Positions 34,886 through 43,911 are shown, numbered from the stretch's first letter. The stretch is DNA of 50,834 nt from an uncultured Clostridia bacterium (GCA_947625725.1 CANQPI010000012.1:1-50834); one strand, 5' to 3'. Program-made: numbers and translations. The notes: generated by a model not told the origin, from the sequence alone.

Positions 34886-35988
34886 AATTTGCCTCCCGAC
34901 CCGTTGTCAAACGCTTGACTTGACAAATTCAACAGTATGCCCATCGCCGTCATAAAAACCACCAAAGAAGTGCCGCCGTAACTGATAAACGGCAAGGGCA
35001 AACCCGTCGGAGGAATACTGCCCGTTACTACGGCAAAATTCAACAACGATTGTACTGCCACGACAGCCGAAATTCCTCCCGCCAGATAACAGCGAAATTT
35101 ATCTTTGGAGTTGACCGCTATACGCACGCCGCGCACGATAATGACGGCGTACAAGGCAAAAACTATCAAACAGCCGAATATCCCCGTTTCCTCTCCTATG
35201 ACGGAAAAAATAAAGTCGCTCTCCGCAAAGGGAAGAAAACGGTATTTTTGTCTGCTGTTGAACAGACCTACGCCAAACCAACCGCCGCTGCCCAACGCAT
35301 AAAGCGACTGAATAAGTTGATAGCCGTCGTCCTTGGGAGAAGCCCACGGATCGATAAATGCCAACAGCCTTTGCATACGGTAAGGCTCTGAAATTATCAA
35401 CAGCGGAACGATCAACGCTATGGGTATCAGCATCAACAAAAAATGTTTCCACTCCATACCGCCCAAAAACAACATGATGATCATCAGCAACGCCATACAC
35501 ATTGTGATGGACATGTTGGGTTCGGCGATAATAAGTCCGCAAAAAATCACCCCAACGCCCATGGGAAGCAAACACCAACGGAATTTGGTCATATCAAAGC
35601 GCGACATACACACAGCGCAAAAGAGTACGTATGCAAACTTGGCTATTTCCGACGGTTGCATGGAAAAACTTCCGACGCCTATCCAACGTCGCGCGCCGTA
35701 ATTTTCTATCCCCAAGCCAGGAACGAAAACCAACGCCAACAGCACGACGGATAGCGCAACGCCCGCGATCCATAGTTTTTTGATAAAATCGACGTTTATT
35801 TTGGCCGCAACGAACATTGCCGTGATACCGACTGCCGCCCCTATCGCCTGTTTCATCAAAAAGAAATATTTGTTGCCGTAAGTCAGTTCCGCGGAATAAC
35901 AACTCGCGCTATATACGAACAAAAGTCCGATCCCCACCAACAAAAGCACGGCAGAGAGCAATATGTAATCAATTTTTTTGATATTCAC
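34873..35988 (-). CDS. ftsW: Lipid II polymerase FtsW (SEDS family)
   Basis: A 371-residue SEDS protein with about ten membrane helices. The family signatures are YGARRWI, QPSEIAKFAYVLF, the catalytic-loop segment NSRQKYRFLPFAESDFIFSVIGEE and LPFISYGGTSLV near the C-terminus. It polymerises lipid II into glycan strands with a class B PBP partner, here probably the PBP encoded upstream. The start overlaps the end of murD and the end overlaps murA, so it is embedded in a coupled operon. SpoVE or RodA paralogues look similar; the location favours FtsW. Confidence 0.93.
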   Translation of the reverse strand: MNIKKIDYILLSAVLLLVGIGLLFVYSASCYSAELTYGNKYFFLMKQAIGAAVGITAMFVAAKINVDFIKKLWIAGVALSVVLLALVFVPGLGIENYGARRWIGVGSFSMQPSEIAKFAYVLFCAVCMSRFDMTKFRWCLLPMGVGVIFCGLIIAEPNMSITMCMALLMIIMLFLGGMEWKHFLLMLIPIALIVPLLIISEPYRMQRLLAFIDPWASPKDDGYQLIQSLYALGSGGWFGVGLFNSRQKYRFLPFAESDFIFSVIGEETGIFGCLIVFALYAVIIVRGVRIAVNSKDKFRCYLAGGISAVVAVQSLLNFAVVTGSIPPTGLPLPFISYGGTSLVVFMTAMGILLNLSSQAFDNGSGGKLWNT

Positions 35989-37261
35989 TTTGAATTTCTT
36001 GCACCGCCTTTACAAAGTAATCGCCCCGCTCGCCAAAGTCGTGAAATCGGTCAAAACTAGCGCAGGCATTGGACATCAACACCACTCCGCCGACAGAACG
36101 CAATTTTTCAAAACAGTAGCGCACAGCCGTCGCAATATCGTCCGACAAGATTACGTGAACTCCGAATTTTTTGCCGCAAGTTGCAATAGCCGACGCCGTT
36201 TGTCCCACCGCAACGACTATCGCGTCTTTACCTTGAATAGATTGAAATATCGGGTCATAACTCTCTCCCTTGTCCGAACCGCCCATTATCAATGCCAACT
36301 TGCGAGAAAAACATTTTATTGCGCTGACGGTAGCATGTACATTGGTCGCTTTGCTGTCGTTTACAAACTCCACGCCGCATATCGAAGCGACTTTTTGCAA
36401 ACGGTGCGGCGGAAAACGGAAATCCGCAAGCGCATTTGTCGCCGCAGTCAAGTCAACGCCCGCGCAATGGCACGCAAGAATCGCCGCCAAAGCGTTTGAC
36501 AGGTTGTGACGAAGAAATCCCGCTATCGGAGCGGAGTTTGCGCGCAGCGTTTTGTTTGCCGTTCGCAATATCAACATTTCGCCGTCAATATAACAATTTG
36601 CACTACGGTCAAATACCGAATAGAAAAGTTTTGCACATTTGCAATGCTCCGACTCTTTGACGGAAAGCGGATCGTCCAAATTGAACAGCGCAAATCCGTT
36701 TGTTTGGTGAAGAAAATTGTTACGCTTGGCAAGTATGTAATCATCAAGATCCCGATGGTAGTTGAGATGATCGGGAGCGAGATTTGTAAGCACGCTGACA
36801 AAAGGGGCAAACTGCCGACAATCTTTCAACTGAAAACTCGAACTTTCGAGCACGACCGTTTCGTCTTGCGCAACGTCCAACACTTGCGACGAAAAAGGGA
36901 CTCCGCCGTTTCCCAAAAGTCTGGATTTGACATTACATTTTTGCAGTATGTGATATATCATTTCGCATACTGTGGTTTTGCCGTTGGTGCCCGTTACGGA
37001 AATACATTTTCCTTTGCACAGCCCAAAACAGTATTCCAATTCTCCCACTATTTCGCAACCGTTTTTTTCGGCTGTCAACAGCCCTTTTGCAAAAGGCGGA
37101 ACGCCGGGAGATACGATTACAAGGCTGTTCTCGGAGAAAATTCCTTTTGCGTCTTTGTCAACAGCGTCGTCGTAAATTGTTGCATTTTTACCTAGTCTTT
37201 GTAGCATTTTTGCTACACTTTGTCCCGTTTTACCGTTTCCGTAGACTATTATGTCTGTCAT
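35969..37261 (-). CDS. murD: UDP-N-acetylmuramoyl-L-alanine:D-glutamate ligase MurD
   Basis: A 430-residue Mur ligase that adds D-glutamate. A short N-terminal Rossmann-like domain (DIIVYGNGKTGQSVAK) precedes the P-loop GTNGKTTVCEM, the LESSSFQLKD block typical of MurD, and the C-terminal domain with NDSKATNVHA and IMGGSDKG. The start at 37261 follows GGAG by 6 nt and the mraY stop codon by 1 nt; an ATG 12 nt earlier lies inside mraY. It overlaps ftsW by 20 nt. Confidence 0.95.
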   Translation of the reverse strand: MTDIIVYGNGKTGQSVAKMLQRLGKNATIYDDAVDKDAKGIFSENSLVIVSPGVPPFAKGLLTAEKNGCEIVGELEYCFGLCKGKCISVTGTNGKTTVCEMIYHILQKCNVKSRLLGNGGVPFSSQVLDVAQDETVVLESSSFQLKDCRQFAPFVSVLTNLAPDHLNYHRDLDDYILAKRNNFLHQTNGFALFNLDDPLSVKESEHCKCAKLFYSVFDRSANCYIDGEMLILRTANKTLRANSAPIAGFLRHNLSNALAAILACHCAGVDLTAATNALADFRFPPHRLQKVASICGVEFVNDSKATNVHATVSAIKCFSRKLALIMGGSDKGESYDPIFQSIQGKDAIVVAVGQTASAIATCGKKFGVHVILSDDIATAVRYCFEKLRSVGGVVLMSNACASFDRFHDFGERGDYFVKAVQEIQSEYQKN

Positions 37262-37262
37262 A

Positions 37263-38255
37263 TTATTCTCCAAAACACAGCAAAATAAAAGTACTCAGCA
37301 TTGTAAGCGCGCTGTACAACACGCAAATCCTCGTTTCGCTCCACCGACGTTTTTGCAAATGATGATGGAACGGAGCCATAAGAAAAACTCGCTTGCCTTT
37401 GGTCAACTTGAAGTACACGACCTGAATTATTACGGAAACGCTGGACCACACAAACATCAAGCCCACAATGGGAATGAACAGACTCATCCGTGTGAAGATC
37501 GCCACGCAAGCCACCATTGCGCCCAACGCCAACGAACCGGTATCCCCCATAAACATCTTGGCGTCGTTGCAGTTGAAAAGCAAAAACGCGGCGAGCGCGC
37601 CGACGCATATATAGCACAGCGTTACTATATCCTGCGTTTGGTTATAGGCATAGGTGTCGCCCAATGCCATCAAGGAAACGAGTTCTCGTTGCAAAAGCAA
37701 TATCATTCCGACAAGAAAACAAATTGTCGTGCTTGTTGCCAGACCGTCTATTCCGTCCGTCAGATTTACGCTGTTGGTGCAAGCAAGGTAAATGAATATT
37801 ACAAGAGGAATTATCCAAAATCCCACTGAAACCTGCTTGTCCGTAAAAGGAATTCGAAGTTTGTCCCCAACGGATATTTCTCCGTAGACAAATACCGCCA
37901 CCAATACCGCTATCGCAAGTTGAACGATTATCTTTTGATAAGCGTGAAGTCCCATATTGTGTTTGTATCGGATCTTGATGTAGTCGTCCAAAAACCCCAC
38001 CACGCCGTAGGCAAAAAACACTGCCACAGCCACCGCGGTAGCGCGTAAATTCCAATTGCAAAAGATCGCCGAAACAAGCGCGACGCAAAGAATAAAGGCG
38101 ATTCCGCCCATTGTGGGCGTTCCCTGCTTGCCGTTGTGTTCGGTAACGTATTGCAAAATTTCCTGTCCCGCCTTGAAGCGACGAAGCAACGGCAGCAACA
38201 TTCCGCATAGCAACAAACAAACGGCAAACGACGTCAAAAAAGATACTGCCTGCAT
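37263..38255 (-). CDS. mraY: Phospho-N-acetylmuramoyl-pentapeptide transferase MraY
   Basis: A 330-residue protein with about ten membrane helices. It transfers phospho-MurNAc-pentapeptide to undecaprenyl phosphate to make lipid I. Visible active-site blocks are GTPTMGG near the N-terminus, LDDYIKIRYKHN, NSVNLTDGIDGLA and the C-terminal HHHLQKRRWSE. It follows murE directly; no murF lies between them, which is unusual. Confidence 0.97.
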   Translation of the reverse strand: MQAVSFLTSFAVCLLLCGMLLPLLRRFKAGQEILQYVTEHNGKQGTPTMGGIAFILCVALVSAIFCNWNLRATAVAVAVFFAYGVVGFLDDYIKIRYKHNMGLHAYQKIIVQLAIAVLVAVFVYGEISVGDKLRIPFTDKQVSVGFWIIPLVIFIYLACTNSVNLTDGIDGLATSTTICFLVGMILLLQRELVSLMALGDTYAYNQTQDIVTLCYICVGALAAFLLFNCNDAKMFMGDTGSLALGAMVACVAIFTRMSLFIPIVGLMFVWSSVSVIIQVVYFKLTKGKRVFLMAPFHHHLQKRRWSETRICVLYSALTMLSTFILLCFGE

Positions 38256-38280
38256 AGTTCCCCCCGAAATAATATGTACT

Positions 38281-39708
38281 CTACTCCACTCTCAAAAGAT
38301 TTCGCACCACTTCGATATCGGAATAGGGAAACTTTCGTCCGCGTATTTCCTGGTATTCTTCCGCTCCTTTGCCGAGTATTGCGACGGTATCCTCGCCCGT
38401 AGCGACGGAAAGGGCGTATTCTGTCGCCTGAGAGCGATTGAGAATTATTTTGTATTTGCACGTCAACGCCTCCGAAACGTCGCGCGCTATCAATTTGGGG
38501 TCTTCGAAACGCGGATTGTCGTTTGTAAGAACGGCAAAGTCGGCATAACGAGAAACGATTTGCGCCATCAAAGGTCGCTTGAATTTGTCGCGATTACCGC
38601 CGCAACCGAATACCACGACAAGTTTTCCCTCGGTAGTACGCCGCAAAAACTCCAAAATGTTTCCTACGCCGTCGGGAGTATGAGCAAAATCTACGACTAT
38701 ACGCGCGCCGTCCGATCGAATGACGGTTTCGTTGCGTCCGCTGACGCTCTGCACATCGGCGATCGCCGAAGCGATCGTATCCACGTCCACTCCCAACACG
38801 GAGGCGCAAGTTGCCGCAGCCAAGGTATTGTAAACGTTGAACAGCCCCGCCAAACGGGTAACTATCAACGCCTGTTGCCCGAACAGTTGCACGCGATAAT
38901 CGGTCTGCTCTTTGCCAATCCTGACGTTTGTCGCCTGTACATCCGCTTTGTTGTTGATACCGTAGGTGGCGGACGGCAAAAGCGAGGCGATCTCGACGCC
39001 CAACTCGTCGTCGGCGTTTGTAACTACATTTTTGACATATTTTGCGTCAAAAAAACTCTTTTTTGTGGCGGCATAGTTTTCCATAGTGTGAAAAAAGTCC
39101 AAATGATCTTGCGAAAAATTGGTAAAAATCGCCACCTCGAACTTGATCCCTTCCATCTTGCGCAAGGCAATAGCGTGTGCGGAAACCTCCATCACCGCAA
39201 TGTCCACTTTGTTCAGATACATTTGACGAAACCACGAATGCAACTCGATAGGGTCGGGCGTCGTCAACTGACAGGGATATTTTTGTCCGTTTATAAAAAC
39301 TCCGTTGGTGCCAATGACGGCGGTTTTGTAACCCGCTTTGGACAAAATAGAGTCCAAAACATAGGAAGTGGACGTTTTGCCGTTGGTACCCACTATGGAA
39401 ATCACTTTCAGTCGATCTACGCAACAATCGAAAAAATTTTTGGCGGCGATACTCATTACGGCGCGCACATCTTCTACCACAATCTGCAATATCTGCGTTT
39501 CCACAGGGTGATCGCACACCAATGCCACGGCGCCGTCGCCCACCGCTTTACGGAAAAAATCATGACCGTCGTGCTTTTGTCCCTTGATACAAAAAAACAA
39601 ACAGCCCTGTTTGACGTTCGAGGTGTCGCACGCAAGAGAGGTAACGTCGGGATTGCCTTCGCCCACCGCAACGTAACTTACTCCGTTGAGAATTTGTTGC
39701 AAATACAT
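38281..39708 (-). CDS. murE: UDP-N-acetylmuramoyl-tripeptide synthetase MurE (meso-DAP type)
   Basis: A 475-residue Mur ligase. The P-loop is GTNGKTSTSY, the TTPDP substrate segment follows, and the C-terminal domain has GCGGNRDKFKRP. The DNPR motif (LTNDNPRFED) is that of enzymes adding meso-diaminopimelate at position 3, so the peptidoglycan stem probably carries mDAP and not lysine. A terminator-like hairpin precedes the gene. Its ribosome site is GGAGAG. Confidence 0.95.
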   Translation of the reverse strand: MYLQQILNGVSYVAVGEGNPDVTSLACDTSNVKQGCLFFCIKGQKHDGHDFFRKAVGDGAVALVCDHPVETQILQIVVEDVRAVMSIAAKNFFDCCVDRLKVISIVGTNGKTSTSYVLDSILSKAGYKTAVIGTNGVFINGQKYPCQLTTPDPIELHSWFRQMYLNKVDIAVMEVSAHAIALRKMEGIKFEVAIFTNFSQDHLDFFHTMENYAATKKSFFDAKYVKNVVTNADDELGVEIASLLPSATYGINNKADVQATNVRIGKEQTDYRVQLFGQQALIVTRLAGLFNVYNTLAAATCASVLGVDVDTIASAIADVQSVSGRNETVIRSDGARIVVDFAHTPDGVGNILEFLRRTTEGKLVVVFGCGGNRDKFKRPLMAQIVSRYADFAVLTNDNPRFEDPKLIARDVSEALTCKYKIILNRSQATEYALSVATGEDTVAILGKGAEEYQEIRGRKFPYSDIEVVRNLLRVE

Positions 39709-39720
39709 CGATTGCTCTCC

Positions 39721-39758
39721 AAAAAAAATAATCCGTACTGTCGGGTACAGATTATTTT
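39721..39758 (-). terminator. Terminator or attenuator between pbp and murE
   Basis: Imperfect 14-bp stem with arms at 39745-39758 and 39725-39738 (AAAATAATC-TGTAC against GTAC-GGATTATTTT), followed on the minus strand by eight T residues. It interrupts an otherwise continuous mraZ-to-murA operon. Confidence 0.75.
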
Positions 39759-39806
39759 ATTGAAAACTATTTACAATTATGTGTACAGAGATACGTTTGC
39801 AAACAT

Positions 39807-41543
39807 TTACTCCAACGGAGCGATATTTTTGAGATTGATTATCTCTCTGAAAACAAGTCCCGCATAAGGCGCAGCAACGATAGAACCGTAACTTTGCCCT
39901 TCCGGTTCATCCACGATCATCAACACCAAGTACTTTGGACTGCTCGCGGGGAAAAATCCCACAAAAGAGGAAACATACTTTCCTCTTGCCAACGCGCCGT
40001 CAACAAATTTTTGCGCCGTTCCCGTTTTCCCGCCCACTTGATAGCCCTCGATCTTGGCGTTTTTGCCGCCGCCTTCATCCACTACGCGCCTGAGCATCGC
40101 GGCGATCTGCTTGCTTGTTTCTTCGCTGATCGCTCTGTTGACCACTGTCGGCGAAAAACGTTTTACGACCTTGCCGGTAGTCGGATCGGAAATTTCTTTT
40201 ACGAGATAAGGTTGCATCAGCAACCCGCCGTTAACGGCGGCTGCCGTCGCCATACATAATTGTAACGGCGTTACGGCTATCGTCTGACCGAAACCGATAC
40301 GCGCCAAATCTCCGTTCGTCACCGCGCTTTCGGGCACGAGAATACCCGCTTGCTCGCCCGCAAAATCTATACCCGTTAAACTTCCGTAGCCGAATTTTTC
40401 CAAATACTCGTACATTGTGTCTTTGCCGAGCGATAATGCTATATCCGTAAATATCGGGTTGCAACTGTTGTTAAGCGCGTCGGAAAGCGTTTGGTTGGAA
40501 TGTTTTCCGTTGATGTGCTTGGTCCAACAACTTATTTTTGACCCGTCTATAATGCGCGTTCCTGATGAGTTGGCAAAAACATGATCCGCGGAAAAACCTC
40601 TCGGATTGCCCTTTTTGTATTCTTCCAAACAAGCCGAAGCGGTAAGCACCTTGAACGTTGAGCCGGGTTCGTAAACGTCGGTAAGCAATGTATTTTTGGA
40701 ATACTTCATAAGATACTCCAAATCGTCGCGCGGAAGATTGTTCAGATCCACCCCCGGTTTGGACGCCATAGCCAAAATCTCTCCCGTTGTGACGTCCAAA
40801 ACAATGGCACGGGCGGCTTGGGGTTTTTGTTGATACATTGCCAATTCCAAAACGTTTTCGACGACAATTTGTATTGCGACGTCAATCGTAAGCGTTACGG
40901 TAAGCCCGTTGACCGCAGGAACGTAAACGGTCGATCCGTTGTCCAACTCATCTCCGACAAGATCCGTTTCGGTAAGCAACGTGCCGTTTATACCCTGCAA
41001 ATACTTGTCGTAATACGCTTCCAAGCCTGTTTGACCGACGCCGTCCGAAGAAACAAATCCCAACACTTGCGAAAGCAATTCTCCGTAGACATAACTGCGT
41101 AGCCCTTCTGACGCAAGATATACGCCTCTCAAATCGAAACTGCGAATTTCCTCTGCCTGCTGAGCCGTAAGTTGCCTTTTGAGGGTAACTTCCGAAACGC
41201 CCCTTTTGGTCAACTTTTGATATAGCGTGGCGTAATCCGTTTGCAAAACCGCAGACAACCGTTCGGCTGCCAACTCGGGTTGATCCACGCTTTGCGGGCG
41301 CGCATAGAGGCTGTAACCCGTTTCCGTTGTGGCGAGCAAATTGCCGTTTGCGTCCACTATATCTCCGCGATATGCTCTTATCGGCAAATCGCGTTGCCAC
41401 TGTTCGCCTGCACGGGCTTGAAGATTTTTACCCCAAATTACTTGTATATACGCCAAACGCAAAAATATGACTAAAAACAAAAAAATTGCCGCCACGACAA
41501 GTGACAGCAATCTCTTTTTTGTTATGTAATAATTATCTTGCAA
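39807..41543 (-). CDS. Class B penicillin-binding protein (FtsI/SpoVD type)
   Basis: About 578 residues. One membrane helix (about 12-34) follows a short cytoplasmic end; then a pedestal domain with IRAYRGDIVDANG, and a transpeptidase domain. Active-site motifs are S295-TFK (GSTFK), SCN in NNSCNP and KTG in GGKTGTAQ. It crosslinks peptidoglycan at the septum with FtsW. There is no C-terminal PASTA domain, unlike SpoVD proper. The start is probably TTG at 41543, just 1 nt beyond the ftsL stop codon with a G-rich ribosome site; an ATG at 41603 inside ftsL would add 20 residues. Confidence 0.92.
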   Translation of the reverse strand: MQDNYYITKKRLLSLVVAAIFLFLVIFLRLAYIQVIWGKNLQARAGEQWQRDLPIRAYRGDIVDANGNLLATTETGYSLYARPQSVDQPELAAERLSAVLQTDYATLYQKLTKRGVSEVTLKRQLTAQQAEEIRSFDLRGVYLASEGLRSYVYGELLSQVLGFVSSDGVGQTGLEAYYDKYLQGINGTLLTETDLVGDELDNGSTVYVPAVNGLTVTLTIDVAIQIVVENVLELAMYQQKPQAARAIVLDVTTGEILAMASKPGVDLNNLPRDDLEYLMKYSKNTLLTDVYEPGSTFKVLTASACLEEYKKGNPRGFSADHVFANSSGTRIIDGSKISCWTKHINGKHSNQTLSDALNNSCNPIFTDIALSLGKDTMYEYLEKFGYGSLTGIDFAGEQAGILVPESAVTNGDLARIGFGQTIAVTPLQLCMATAAAVNGGLLMQPYLVKEISDPTTGKVVKRFSPTVVNRAISEETSKQIAAMLRRVVDEGGGKNAKIEGYQVGGKTGTAQKFVDGALARGKYVSSFVGFFPASSPKYLVLMIVDEPEGQSYGSIVAAPYAGLVFREIINLKNIAPLE

Positions 41544-41544
41544 A

Positions 41545-42171
41545 TTAGCCCCCGAAAGCGTTGCACAACCAATCGCACAATGAATCGAACCAATTTGATT
41601 CAACGCTGAAATTTTGTGCGGGTCTTGTTTCCAACTCTGTGTACGTCATTGTGTTAGCGCGGGATGCGTCAACGTAGCCCAATTCCGTTGCGCGTCTGTT
41701 CAACTCTTCAAAGTCTTCTTCCGCCAATTGAGCCGTCAGATCTTCTATTTGAGAAGCCTGTTCGCTGTATTGCGCGTTGTCCGCGAGCGCCACGCCGAAA
41801 GTATTCGTTACGGATACGGAACAAAGAGTAACTGCTACTATCAATGCAAGCACCACTATGACATAACTTGCCACAAGCACCTTTTGCTTGGTGGAAAGTT
41901 TGCTTGCCACGCGCGTCTTTTCGGCGGAATAGTCGCGTTGGTAAGACATGTTGAGAGTTTGCGTCGAAGGCATTGCGTCCGGCGAAACGGACGCAGCGTC
42001 GTTTTCCTCTACGGAACTGAGCGCGCCAAGCCTTTGTTGAATGCTGGCAAGCGAAAATTCCTGAGTATCCGCGCCGTCCTGTGTAAACGGGTTTGCCGAA
42101 TAGGACGCGCTCGCGTTTGCGTAAACGTCCTGTTGCGGTTGTTGATATCCTATGTCATTGTTCCATTGCAT
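41545..42171 (-). CDS. ftsL: FtsL-like bitopic septum protein
   Basis: A 208-residue protein with one membrane helix at about 98-120. The long cytoplasmic part is glutamine-, serine- and alanine-rich. The extracytoplasmic part contains a short coiled coil (SEQASQIEDLTAQLAEEDFEE region) and then a less regular tail. FtsL proteins have little sequence identity; the position between rsmH and the class B PBP and the topology make FtsL the best call. The cytoplasmic extension is longer than in most FtsL proteins. GGTGA lies 6 nt before the ATG. Confidence 0.75.
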   Translation of the reverse strand: MQWNNDIGYQQPQQDVYANASASYSANPFTQDGADTQEFSLASIQQRLGALSSVEENDAASVSPDAMPSTQTLNMSYQRDYSAEKTRVASKLSTKQKVLVASYVIVVLALIVAVTLCSVSVTNTFGVALADNAQYSEQASQIEDLTAQLAEEDFEELNRRATELGYVDASRANTMTYTELETRPAQNFSVESNWFDSLCDWLCNAFGG

Positions 42172-42195
42172 TATATTCACCGCCTTGCGATACAA

Positions 42196-43128
42196 TTACT
42201 TTTTTACAAATACTCTCAACTTTGCGCTTTGAGATCGTGGGTTTTCGTTTTGTTCTATTGCAGAGGGTTCTATCGGCTTTTTGTAAAGCACTGCTCCCTG
42301 TGACCTGTGATTGCAAACACATTTGGGAAAACTCGGCGGGCATATACAGTTTGTCGCCAGATCCGCAAAAGTTTGTTTTACTATCCTGTCCTCCAAACTG
42401 TGGAAAGTTATTACCGCGAGCCGTCCGTTTGAATTAAGACGCTCAACCGCTTTTCGGATAAAATCGTCTATGCCGTCGAGTTCTCTGTTTACCTCGATAC
42501 GCAACGCCTGAAAAGTTCTTTTTGCAGGGTGACTGCCCTTTTTGCGTGAACTGTGCGGAACGGATCTTTCGATGATGTCTACAAGTTGTCCGCAGGTGGA
42601 GATGGGGTTCTTTTGCCGTTCAGCCACAATGTTACGGGCAATGGATTTGGCAAATTTTTCTTCTCCGTAGTCGCGGATGATCTTGCACAACTCTCCCTCC
42701 GAATAGGTATTGACCAATTCTGCCGCCGTCAACGACTGCGTTGTGTCCATGCGCATATCCAGCGGAGCGTTGTCGATCATATACGAAAAACCTCTGTCGG
42801 GGTTGTCTATCTGATATGAACTCACGCCGAGATCAGCCAAAATTCCGTCCACTTTGTCTATTCCGAGTTCATTCAAAACCGTATCGATCCGCTTGAAATC
42901 GCTATGAAACAATTTTACGTTTCCGCTTGCAAGTCGCTCAGCGCACGCTTGGAGCGCGTCGGGATCTTTGTCTATTGCTATCAAAAGTCCGGTACCGTCG
43001 AGTTTGTCCAAAATTTTGGAAGAATGACCTCCGCCTCCTGCGGTAGCGTCAACGTAAATTCCGCCCGAATGTACTTCGAGCGCGTTTACCGACTCATCCA
43101 AAAGTACCGATTTGTGTTCGAAAATCAT
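42196..43128 (-). CDS. rsmH: 16S rRNA (cytosine-1402-N4)-methyltransferase RsmH
   Basis: A 310-residue methyltransferase (MraW). The SAM site is DATAGGGGHSSKIL and the conserved block LADLGVSSYQIDNPDRGFSY follows. The region FQALRIEVNRELDGID and SLEDRIVKQTF are family hallmarks. It methylates C1402 of 16S rRNA in the decoding centre. The start overlaps the mraZ stop codon (ATGA). Confidence 0.96.
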   Translation of the reverse strand: MIFEHKSVLLDESVNALEVHSGGIYVDATAGGGGHSSKILDKLDGTGLLIAIDKDPDALQACAERLASGNVKLFHSDFKRIDTVLNELGIDKVDGILADLGVSSYQIDNPDRGFSYMIDNAPLDMRMDTTQSLTAAELVNTYSEGELCKIIRDYGEEKFAKSIARNIVAERQKNPISTCGQLVDIIERSVPHSSRKKGSHPAKRTFQALRIEVNRELDGIDDFIRKAVERLNSNGRLAVITFHSLEDRIVKQTFADLATNCICPPSFPKCVCNHRSQGAVLYKKPIEPSAIEQNENPRSQSAKLRVFVKK

Positions 43129-43577
43129 TGTTGTTTGTGCATTGCATTGTGGAGTTTCATGTTGAGCGCATTAAGGGCGTCTGCCGTCCTTTCGGATCCG
43201 TTACGCCACTCGACGTATTTTTCTTCGCTCCAAATTTCCACTCTATCAATAACGCCGATAATACGCACGTCTTTGTCTATTTTAGCAAACTTTATCAACT
43301 CGTTGGGCAGCATAAATCTGCCTTGGGAATCTGCCTCTACTGTGGCTGCCATATCCGTAATAATACGCAATGTTTCGGCATTTTCGGCGCTGAACTCGCC
43401 CAATTCGTTTACCACGCGAATAAACTTTTCTTCGGCAGAGGCAGGGTACAAAGAAATGCAGCCGTTGTTGCCGGGCAACATTATGTATTCGTTGCCAAGT
43501 TTTTCGCGGTACTTCGCTGGAAGTCTTATTCTGTTTTTGTCGTCCAATGTATGTTGGAAATTACCGAGCAAAAGCAC
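43125..43577 (-). CDS. mraZ: Transcriptional regulator MraZ
   Basis: A 150-residue protein built of two AbrB-like halves, each with a D-x3-R motif (DDKNR near 13-17 and DSQGR in the second half). MraZ forms rings and binds repeats upstream of its own operon. The start is GTG at 43577, 7 nt after AGAGGTG; the ORF extends further upstream, but that part lies within the promoter. It is the first gene of the division and cell-wall operon. Confidence 0.95.
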   Translation of the reverse strand: MLLLGNFQHTLDDKNRIRLPAKYREKLGNEYIMLPGNNGCISLYPASAEEKFIRVVNELGEFSAENAETLRIITDMAATVEADSQGRFMLPNELIKFAKIDKDVRIIGVIDRVEIWSEEKYVEWRNGSERTADALNALNMKLHNAMHKQQ

Positions 43578-43602
43578 GAAACTGCACCTCTTGTTGTAGT
43601 AC

Positions 43603-43648
43603 AACCATTCTAGCACAATCTCTAACCATTTTCAACCCTTTTTAACCA
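43603..43648 (-). promoter_or_regulatory. MraZ-box-like direct repeats
   Basis: On the minus strand TGGTTA (43643-43648), GGGTTG (43633-43638) and TGGTTA (43623-43628) recur every 10 nt, and TGGTTG (43603-43608) sits two steps further in the same register. They overlap the -35 and -10 of the mraZ promoter. MraZ binds such phased repeats in other bacteria. Confidence 0.72.
43607..43635 (-). promoter_or_regulatory. Extended -10 promoter of the mraZ operon
   Basis: TTGAAA, 17-nt spacer, TAGAAT with an upstream TG on the minus strand; leader of about 23 nt. The phased repeats overlap it. Confidence 0.85.
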
Positions 43649-43662
43649 TTTTTTCGAAAAAA

Positions 43663-43703
43663 TTTTTTGAGCCGACCCAAAATCGCATTTTGTACAGGCT
43701 CAA
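43663..43703 (-). terminator. Terminator-like hairpin upstream of the mraZ promoter
   Basis: Outer stem TTGAGCC/GGCTCAA encloses CAAAAT-CGC-ATTTTG; on the minus strand it is followed by AAAATTTTTT. It insulates the mraZ promoter from upstream transcription. Confidence 0.65.
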
Positions 43704-43780
43704 ATGAAACAAATGAAGAAATATTTCATTTTTGTACGGTATTTGTCGATAATCAACAAATCCTGTCAAAATAAACAAAT

Positions 43781-43871
43781 AAAAACAAATCGCCGAACGG
43801 ATATTGCGATTTTGTCAGACGCACTACCCGCATTGCATTTGTATTGTAACATACCGCGCAAAAAAATTCAA
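43781..43871 (-). other. Possible short transcription unit in the metallophosphoesterase-mraZ gap
   Basis: On the minus strand TTGAAT (43866-43871), 17-nt spacer and TACAAT (43843-43848) are followed about 45 nt later by a stem AAATCGC/GCGATTT (43787-43812) with a T-rich tail. The predicted transcript is only 50-60 nt. It could be a small RNA, or the hairpin could simply terminate the metallophosphoesterase gene. Confidence 0.35.
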
Positions 43872-43911
43872 GACTTTGGCGCAAGTTTTGTTACAAAAAT
43901 GATGAAAAGAA

